A stretch of 9,705 nt of DNA, taken from Caulobacteraceae bacterium. GTDB lineage: Bacteria; Pseudomonadota; Alphaproteobacteria; Caulobacterales; Caulobacteraceae. The translations under genes were made by a program, and so were the position numbers. This document shows positions 1-4,794 of the stretch, piece by piece; within the stretch, counting starts at the first letter, position 1; every line of letters starts with the position of its first letter. The notes beneath the pieces were generated by a model. It was not told the origin of the DNA, ran no database searches, and saw nothing but the letters and a program-made list of their open reading frames with translations. The stretch lies in the NCBI GenBank assembly GCA_025351125.1, contig JANXWN010000107.1:1-9705 (forward strand), in the 5' to 3' direction.

Positions 1-1
1 G

Positions 2-565
2 CATCCGTATGGCGTGCCGCTGACGGGCAGCGGCACGACCACCGCGGTGGCGGGGATCGGCCGGTCCGACGTGGTCGCCTACCGCGACCGCTGGTTGCGG
101 CCCGATAATGCGACCCTGTTCATCGTCGGCGATCGTGACACCTTGGTTGGTTATGATCTGGGCGTTAAAGGTCTGTTCGATCGTGAAATCCACGCGGCGC
201 GCTATCTGCTGACCTTCGAAAACGCTGGCCATTCCATCGGCATGAACGCGGCGCCCAACCAGATGCGATCGCGTCTTTGGGACCTCGATTGGTGGGAAGA
301 TCCGGTATGGCGCAAGGATCGCGTTTTAGCCGTCGAACTACATTTCATCACCGCGTTTCTGGCTCGGTATGTGAAAGACGAGATGGACAAGACGTCCTTT
401 CTGGATGTGCCGCAGGTGAAGTCGGATCAAGGCGTATGGTCTAAGAAAGCCAACGAAGCCTGGGGGACCTATAGTTCGGGCGCGCCCCCCAACACTGTTT
501 GGAAAGGTTTTCAAGACCGCCACGCCGAGGGGCTGGAACTGCGGTTCGCACCGGCGGCTAAATAG
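2..565 (+). CDS. Chimeric gene, 3' part: M16 peptidase segment fused to C-terminus of dienelactone-hydrolase-like alpha/beta hydrolase
   Basis: The gene is open to the left edge; 187 residues are visible. Residues 1-44 (starting HPYGVPLTGSGT, ending LRPDNATLFIVGD) read like the stretch of M16 zinc peptidases that follows their metal site; the HxxEH motif itself would lie outside the window. From about residue 40 the protein instead matches the C-terminus of dienelactone-hydrolase-like alpha/beta hydrolases (COG4188 type): GDRDTLVGY with a candidate catalytic Asp46, RYLLTFENAGH with candidate catalytic His77, then EDPVWR, ITAFLARYVK and a final WKGFQDRHAEGLEL. The hydrolase nucleophile serine would lie in the missing part. 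The join falls in LFIVGD, a string plausible in both families. Over bases 2-130, 39 of 43 codons end in G or C, but only 22 of the next 38 do, supporting two origins. A native fusion, a recombination product and an assembly chimera are all possible. The stop overlaps the convergent LysR gene by 8 bp. Confidence 0.8.
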   Translation, partial: HPYGVPLTGSGTTTAVAGIGRSDVVAYRDRWLRPDNATLFIVGDRDTLVGYDLGVKGLFDREIHAARYLLTFENAGHSIGMNAAPNQMRSRLWDLDWWEDPVWRKDRVLAVELHFITAFLARYVKDEMDKTSFLDVPQVKSDQGVWSKKANEAWGTYSSGAPPNTVWKGFQDRHAEGLELRFAPAAK

Positions 566-577
566 ATTTAGCCGTCG
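552..577. terminator. Palindrome over both convergent stop codons, possible bidirectional terminator
   Basis: The arms CGGCTAAAT (555-563) and ATTTAGCCG (566-574) are perfect inverted repeats separated by AG. Pairing continues outward through a G-T wobble (554/575) and two more pairs (553/576, 552/577), giving a 12-pair stem. The TAG stop of the left-hand gene (563-565) and the TAG stop of the LysR gene (560-558 on the - strand) both lie in it. No clear U-tract follows on either strand, so intrinsic termination is plausible but unproven; it could also stabilise 3' ends. Confidence 0.55.
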
Positions 578-1487
578 CACCCTGCGTCCGCCCGGCAAAT
601 CGGCCGATCCACCACGAACGGAACAGGGATATCACCGGATCAGACAGGTCTTCGGCGTGAAACTTAAGATAATAGCCATAACCTTCATCGAACACCGCGT
701 CATAGGGCGCCACCAATTGGCCGGCCGCCAATTCGGCGGCGAACATGTTGATGTCGGCCAGCGCCACGCCGCCCCCGGACATGGCGTATTGCACCGCCGA
801 AAGCGCGGTATCAAAGGCCAACCCCTTATCGCTCTCGACCGGAATGCCGCACTGTCGAAGAAAGTTCGACCACAAAAGGCCACGCGGCTCAGCCTCGAGC
901 TTGACGTGCAAAAGTTCGTTGTCGGCAATGAATTCACCAAGCGGCTTCCCCGTATTCGCCGCCGCGACGGCCGGCGAGCAAACCGGTGTCACCCGTACCA
1001 TCCACAACAGATCGGTGACCTTGTCGTCGACATTAGGTCGGTCGTAAACCACCGCGACGTCAAGATCGGTGGCGGGCAATCCAGTGACATGCGCGCTGGA
1101 GACGTCGATCAAGATATCCGGGAAATCAGCCCGGAAATCCTGCAAGATCGGCAAGGCCAGATGGTTGAGCAGAGACGGCGGCATATGCACCCGCAGGGTC
1201 CGCCCGGACCGTTCGCCATCCTTGATCGTGTTGAGCACTTGTTCGAGCCGATCGAAGCATTTGCGCACGACCGGCAACAAGATGGCCCCCTCGTCGGTCA
1301 AAACTAGGTGTTGCGGGCGGCGTTCCAACAACTTTTTTCCAAGCAAATCCTCCAGGCTGATAACATGCCGGCTCAGCGCGCTTTGCGAGACGTGCAAGGC
1401 CTGGGCGCCGGCGGTGAAGCTCAAATGCTGGCCCACGGCGTCAAAAGCGCGCAGAGCGTTGAGCGGCAGCCAGGGGCGGTTGATCAC
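558..1487 (-). CDS. LysR-family transcriptional regulator (GcvA-like)
   Basis: 309 residues, the usual size for LysR regulators. The N-terminal winged helix-turn-helix spans about residues 5-65. It shows the GcvA-type opening LNALRAFDAVGQHLSF, a recognition helix around QSALSRHVISLE, and LGKKLLERR...LTDEGA before the linker helix. Residues about 92-300 form the periplasmic-binding-protein-like effector domain (TLRVHMPPSL, DLDVAVVYDRP, GGGVALADI). The start is GTG at 1487: an in-frame stop lies four codons upstream, and GAGGA (1501-1497) sits 9 nt before the GTG. It is transcribed divergently from the Rieske oxygenase operon, the classic layout of a LysR activator and its target, so it probably controls that operon and perhaps itself. 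The inducer is unknown; a betaine or N-methyl amino acid would fit the context. Family assignment is secure; target and ligand are inferred. Confidence 0.93.
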   Translation of the reverse strand: MINRPWLPLNALRAFDAVGQHLSFTAGAQALHVSQSALSRHVISLEDLLGKKLLERRPQHLVLTDEGAILLPVVRKCFDRLEQVLNTIKDGERSGRTLRVHMPPSLLNHLALPILQDFRADFPDILIDVSSAHVTGLPATDLDVAVVYDRPNVDDKVTDLLWMVRVTPVCSPAVAAANTGKPLGEFIADNELLHVKLEAEPRGLLWSNFLRQCGIPVESDKGLAFDTALSAVQYAMSGGGVALADINMFAAELAAGQLVAPYDAVFDEGYGYYLKFHAEDLSDPVISLFRSWWIGRFAGRTQGATAKSI

Positions 1488-1544
1488 GGGCGCGAGTCCT
1501 CAAAACAACGCTACCGGCGTCGTCACCGTTACTTGTCCAGAGCA

Positions 1545-1565
1545 TCAAGCGCGCGGTCAAGCGCG
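1545..1565. repeat. 9-bp tandem direct repeat in divergent promoter region
   Basis: TCAAGCGCG occurs at 1545-1553 and again at 1557-1565, separated by CGG. The 12-bp centre-to-centre spacing is close to one helical turn, as expected if two protein subunits bind the same DNA face. It lies between the LysR gene start (1487) and the oxygenase start (1669), where LysR proteins usually bind. It is not a T-N11-A palindrome, so its assignment to this regulator is only a suggestion. Confidence 0.4.
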
Positions 1566-1636
1566 ACATCGAAGCACGCCGCGTCAAATGGAATAGCGAT
1601 ATGATGAAATGCGATTGTCAGCCGCCGCCCGCGGCA

Positions 1637-1650
1637 TGCAAAACTTTGCA
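1637..1650. promoter_or_regulatory. Inverted repeat TGCAAA-AC-TTTGCA upstream of the oxygenase gene, candidate operator
   Basis: This is a perfect 6-bp inverted repeat with a 2-bp spacer, and the symmetry continues outward imperfectly (GCA to the left, GTGC to the right). It ends 18 nt before the chosen ATG at 1669. A TTGTCA at 1615-1620 could be a -35 box, which would place this repeat across the -10 position, but the -10 match is poor. It could be an operator or a leader hairpin. Function is inferred from position and symmetry alone. Confidence 0.35.
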
Positions 1651-1668
1651 GTGCTTCAAGGTTGCAAG

Positions 1669-2880
1669 ATGGTCGATTTAAAAAAAGTAGCGGACCTGTT
1701 CAGCGTCTGCCGACCGGGACACGGTCTGCCGCAGGGTCTGTACAATGACCCCGACGCCTTTACGTTCGACATGCAGGCGATCTTTCGACGCGCATGGATC
1801 ATGGTCGGTTTCGAGGTGGAACTCGTCAAACCAGGGGCCTGGATGGCCGTGATGGTCGGCCCGTGGGCGGTGTTGATCACCCGCGACCGCGGTGGCGAAA
1901 TACGCGCGTTTCATAATTCCTGCCGGCATCGCGGCGCGCAAATCTGTCCGCCGGGCAAGGGCTCGTCGCCGCGTCTGGTCTGCCCCTATCATCGTTGGAC
2001 CTATGAACTCAGCGGCGAACTGGCGAGCGCAACACGAATGCCAGCAACCTTCGATCGCGGTGAGCACGGATTAATTCAGGTCAATGTCGAGTCCGTTGGC
2101 GGCGCTTTGTACGTCTGCCTGGCCGACGAGCCGCCGCCGATCGCGGATTTTAGGCGCAAACTGGAGCCGCTGATGGCGCCGCACAATCTCAAGGACTCAA
2201 AGCTCGCGTTCGAGAGTGTCATCGTTGATCGCGCCAACTGGAAATTGGCGATGGAAAACGCTCGTGAGTGTTATCACTGCGCCCTCGGCCACCCCGAACT
2301 GGCGCGTAGCTTCCCGGTCGGGGCTTCGGCGCACTTCGACTTCGGCGAAGATCGACGTCAGGAGATTTTTGCCGAACGCATGGCGGCGGCGGGCTTGCCG
2401 TCCGGGCCGGTCGAAGGCGATTGGTGGCAGGCGGTGCGCTTCACCTTGAACGAAGATTATCAATCCATGACGCTCGACGGGCGTCACAGCGTTAAAAAGC
2501 TTATGTGCGGCGCGGGGGGCGGCGACATCGGATCTCTACGCTGGAGCGTCGAGCCGCATGCCTTTACCCACGCCACGGCCGATCAATTGTTTATGTTCTC
2601 CGTGGTGCCGGTCGGCCCGCGCGAGACGCACATCGTCTCCAAATGGCTGGTGCATAAAGATGCGGTGGAGGGCGTCGACTATACCATTGATGATTTGACG
2701 CATTTGTGGACCGCAACCAATGTTCAGGACCGCGCTTTGGTGGAGAACAACCAAATCGGCGTCGATTCCCTGGGCTACCGCCCCGGTCCCTACTCCCCTG
2801 ACGCCGAAGCCTTGGCGATCCGGTTTGTCGATTGGTATTGCGATACGGCGCAAGCTTATTTGCGCGAACAGAGGGTTTGA
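1669..2880 (+). CDS. Rieske non-heme iron oxygenase, alpha (catalytic) subunit, glycine betaine/carnitine monooxygenase-like
   Basis: 403 residues. The N-terminal Rieske [2Fe-2S] domain has C85-x-H87 and C105-x2-H108. The catalytic domain carries the mononuclear iron site: H203 in ECYHC, H208 in GHPE, and a probable third ligand D354 in NVQDRALVE. The bridging position before the first iron His is Glu200, as in carnitine oxygenase CntA and related betaine oxygenases, rather than the Asp of naphthalene-type dioxygenases. The tail GYRPGPYSPDAEALAIRFVDWY is typical of this branch. The likely reaction is NAD(P)H-driven hydroxylation of an N-methyl group, releasing formaldehyde. Glycine betaine, proline betaine or another quaternary amine are candidate substrates. 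I chose ATG 1669 because AAGG (1658-1661) sits 7 nt upstream and the start fits the family; an in-frame ATG at 1609 would add 20 unlike residues. No reductase gene is present nearby, so electrons must come from elsewhere. Confidence 0.9.
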   Translation: MVDLKKVADLFSVCRPGHGLPQGLYNDPDAFTFDMQAIFRRAWIMVGFEVELVKPGAWMAVMVGPWAVLITRDRGGEIRAFHNSCRHRGAQICPPGKGSSPRLVCPYHRWTYELSGELASATRMPATFDRGEHGLIQVNVESVGGALYVCLADEPPPIADFRRKLEPLMAPHNLKDSKLAFESVIVDRANWKLAMENARECYHCALGHPELARSFPVGASAHFDFGEDRRQEIFAERMAAAGLPSGPVEGDWWQAVRFTLNEDYQSMTLDGRHSVKKLMCGAGGGDIGSLRWSVEPHAFTHATADQLFMFSVVPVGPRETHIVSKWLVHKDAVEGVDYTIDDLTHLWTATNVQDRALVENNQIGVDSLGYRPGPYSPDAEALAIRFVDWYCDTAQAYLREQRV

Positions 2881-2882
2881 CG

Positions 2883-4148
2883 GTGACGAACCACGGCGAC
2901 CTGCACCCCGATTCGATCGCGGTGGGGCACGGCTATGACCCGGCCGACGCGTGGGGGGCGGCTAAGCCGCCGATCGTTCTAACCTCAACCTATGTCTATC
3001 GCAGCGCTCAAGCGGCCAAGGATTTTCATCGGGCTTTCTTCGACGGCGCCGTCGAAGGCGAGCAGGGCGGCGCTATCCCCGACGGTTTTATCTATTCGCG
3101 GCTGGGCCATCCCAACCTGACGATGGTCGAGGCGCGGATGGCGGCGCTGGACCGGGCGCAAGACAGCGCGGGCTTCAACAGCGGCATGGCGGCGATCTCC
3201 ACCGTGGGCTGGGCGCTGGCGCGGCCGGGCGACAGCGTGGTTTACAGTCGACCGATCTATTCGGGGTCGGATAATTTTGTGAATACCGTCCTCCCGAACT
3301 TCGGAGTCCAGATCGAAGGCGTGATCGACGCTTGCAATGAAGGGGCGATTCGCACCGCCGCCGAAGCGGCGTTGGCGAAGGGGCCGCTCAGGCTATTCAT
3401 GCTGGAAAGTCCGGCCAATCCGACCGCCGCCATCGTCGATATCGCGCTCGTGCGACGAATTGCCGACGAGATCGGCGTGCGGCAAGGTCACAGACCGCTG
3501 ATTTCCGTCGACAACACCTTTCTGGGGCCTTTGCTGCAAAATCCGCTGGAACACGGCGCCGATTTAACCATCACCTCCCTGACCAAATACTGCGGCGGTC
3601 ACAGCGACCTTTTAGCGGGGTCGGTCAGCGGCGCGGCGGACTTGATCGGCAAGCTCAAATCCTTGCGGATGATTTTGGGCAATCATATGGAACCCTTCAC
3701 CGCGTGGCTGATGTTGCGGTCCATCGAAAGTCTGGCGGTGCGGACGCAACGGGCCTGTTCGAACGCCCTCGCCGTGGCAAGCTTTCTGCGCGATCACCCC
3801 AAGGTTTCCAAGGTGACTTTTTTGGGATTTCTGGCCGCGGGGTCTGCGGCGCGCGCCGTTTACGATCGCCAATGCGCCGGCGCGGGTTCAACCTTTTCCT
3901 TTACCGTCAAGGGTGGCGAGGCCGAAGCGTTCCGCCTGCTTGATCAACTCAAACTTTTGAAATTGGCGGTCAGTTTAGGCGGATCGGAAACCTTGATCTG
4001 TCACTCGGCGACCACCACCCACTATAACATTCCGCGCGAGCGGCGCGAGGCGAGTGGCATTACGGATGGTTCAATGCGTCTTTCGGTCGGTTTAGAACAC
4101 CCCGACGACTTGATCGCCGAGCTGTCCCGCGGCCTCGACGCCGTTTGA
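2883..4148 (+). CDS. Cystathionine gamma-synthase/lyase-family PLP enzyme (Cys/Met metabolism, trans-sulfuration fold)
   Basis: 421 residues, fold type I PLP enzyme of the Cys/Met metabolism family. Visible motifs are FIYSRLGHPNL with Y71-x-R73 (cofactor phosphate binding across subunits), FNSGMAAIST, ESPANPTA, SVDNTF with D210 (pyridine nitrogen), and ITSLTKYCGGHSDL with the Schiff-base lysine K235. The C-terminal part includes SLGGSETLICHSATTTH and MRLSVGLEHPDDL, also typical. The opening DLHPDSIAVGHGYDP and an insertion before FIYSRL place it in the 'cystathionine gamma-synthase family' group rather than classical MetB or MetC. The substrate cannot be read from sequence; beta- or gamma-elimination or replacement on a sulfur amino acid is the usual chemistry. 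The start is GTG 2883, 2 nt after the oxygenase stop, with AGAGGG upstream inside that gene, so the two are co-translated. An upstream in-frame start at 2832 would lie inside the oxygenase. Confidence 0.9.
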   Translation: MTNHGDLHPDSIAVGHGYDPADAWGAAKPPIVLTSTYVYRSAQAAKDFHRAFFDGAVEGEQGGAIPDGFIYSRLGHPNLTMVEARMAALDRAQDSAGFNSGMAAISTVGWALARPGDSVVYSRPIYSGSDNFVNTVLPNFGVQIEGVIDACNEGAIRTAAEAALAKGPLRLFMLESPANPTAAIVDIALVRRIADEIGVRQGHRPLISVDNTFLGPLLQNPLEHGADLTITSLTKYCGGHSDLLAGSVSGAADLIGKLKSLRMILGNHMEPFTAWLMLRSIESLAVRTQRACSNALAVASFLRDHPKVSKVTFLGFLAAGSAARAVYDRQCAGAGSTFSFTVKGGEAEAFRLLDQLKLLKLAVSLGGSETLICHSATTTHYNIPRERREASGITDGSMRLSVGLEHPDDLIAELSRGLDAV

Positions 4149-4237
4149 TGGCCGCGCGAGGGGTTGATCCTAAGGCGATCGCGGGTAAATTTCCACAATC
4201 CGATCGCCAGGTGGATGTGCTGGTGATTGGCGCATGA
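4148..4237 (+). pseudogene. Truncated 5' remnant of an FAD/NAD(P)-binding oxidoreductase gene
   Basis: An ORF of 29 codons starts with ATG at 4148, overlapping the TGA of the PLP enzyme gene as ATGA, the usual coupling of consecutive operon genes. Its product ends RQVDVLVIGA and then meets TGA. The string DVLVIGA is how the first beta strand of FAD-binding Rossmann folds begins (normally continuing GxGxxG), and the preceding roughly 20 residues resemble the lead-in of such oxidoreductases. No continuation of the fold is visible in any + frame before the convergent soxG. I read it as the start of a third operon gene whose body was deleted. A chance short ORF remains possible. The arms GGCGATCG (4174-4181) and CGATCGCC (4201-4208) form an inverted repeat inside it with a 19-nt spacer and no U-tract. 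Confidence 0.5.
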
Positions 4238-4317
4238 ATCACTTCGCGGTCTTTGCTATGAGAGGGCTACGCGAGACGACGAACGCGGCCGAGCTAAGCC
4301 GTAAGACGATTGTCCGT

Positions 4318-4794
4318 TCAGAGCCTCGAAATAGCGGCCCGCAGATGGTTTAGCAAATCGGCCGCATAACTGGGTGGAACAAAAATTTCGACTGTATGAT
4401 CGTCGATCACGTCATAGCGAACGGCCATATGGTGCAGGATCGTGCCCGCCACGGAACCGGGCCGGAACGCCGGGTCTTCCGCGTCGAACACGCCGCCGAA
4501 CATGAGCGCGCTTCGCCAGGCGGGACCGCTGATCCTCAGTCTGTCGAAGCCGCCTGATAGATCGGTAATCGCGCCGTCATTCGCCAAAGCCGACGTGAGG
4601 CGGGCGAGCGTATCGTCCAACGCGTCCAGCGGCCCGCGTAGCCACCATACAGTCGGCTCCACGCGGGTCGATCGCCAAGATCCCGCCAACGTTAAGATGA
4701 CGTCCGGGGCCGCGATCCACGTCTCCACCGCGATCAAACCGCAGGGATCGAGTTTTGCGATCACGGTCTGCGCCGGCGCGGGGTCAATCGACAT
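4318..4794 (-). CDS. soxG: Sarcosine oxidase gamma subunit
   Basis: 158 residues, the last gene of the soxBDAG cluster. The gamma subunit is a small, poorly conserved part of the heterotetrameric sarcosine oxidase, related in fold to the GcvT/YgfZ group. Recognition rests on position after soxA, size, and features such as WWLRGP, DLSGGFDRLRISGP, VFDAEDPAFRPGSVAGTILHHMAV and VEIFVPPSYAADLLNHLRAA, which match SoxG proteins. I chose ATG 4794 over the in-frame ATG 4812 because GGAAGG (4808-4803) lies 8 nt before it. This start overlaps the end of soxA by 11 bp, so translation is probably coupled. It converges on the + strand operon, with 80 nt between its stop and the end of the remnant ORF. Confidence 0.88.
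   Translation of the reverse strand: MSIDPAPAQTVIAKLDPCGLIAVETWIAAPDVILTLAGSWRSTRVEPTVWWLRGPLDALDDTLARLTSALANDGAITDLSGGFDRLRISGPAWRSALMFGGVFDAEDPAFRPGSVAGTILHHMAVRYDVIDDHTVEIFVPPSYAADLLNHLRAAISRL

Noticed and set aside
657..1307. 216-codon open frame on the + strand
   Set aside because: It lies wholly antisense to the LysR gene, is rich in Arg, Gln and His, and matches no family; an effect of high GC.
1609..1668. 20-residue upstream start of the Rieske oxygenase at ATG 1609
   Set aside because: The extra residues do not look like the family, the candidate inverted-repeat operator would fall inside it, and ATG 1669 has a better placed AAGG.
4174..4208. 8-bp inverted repeat GGCGATCG...CGATCGCC as a terminator for the + strand operon
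   Set aside because: The loop is 19 nt, there is no U-tract, and CGATCG-containing words are frequent in this window, so it is noted only within the remnant entry.
4234..4353. 39-codon + strand ORF starting at an ATGA overlap with the remnant's stop
   Set aside because: It runs into the 3' end of soxG, has no ribosome binding site I can defend and no recognisable sequence; the overlap is probably chance.
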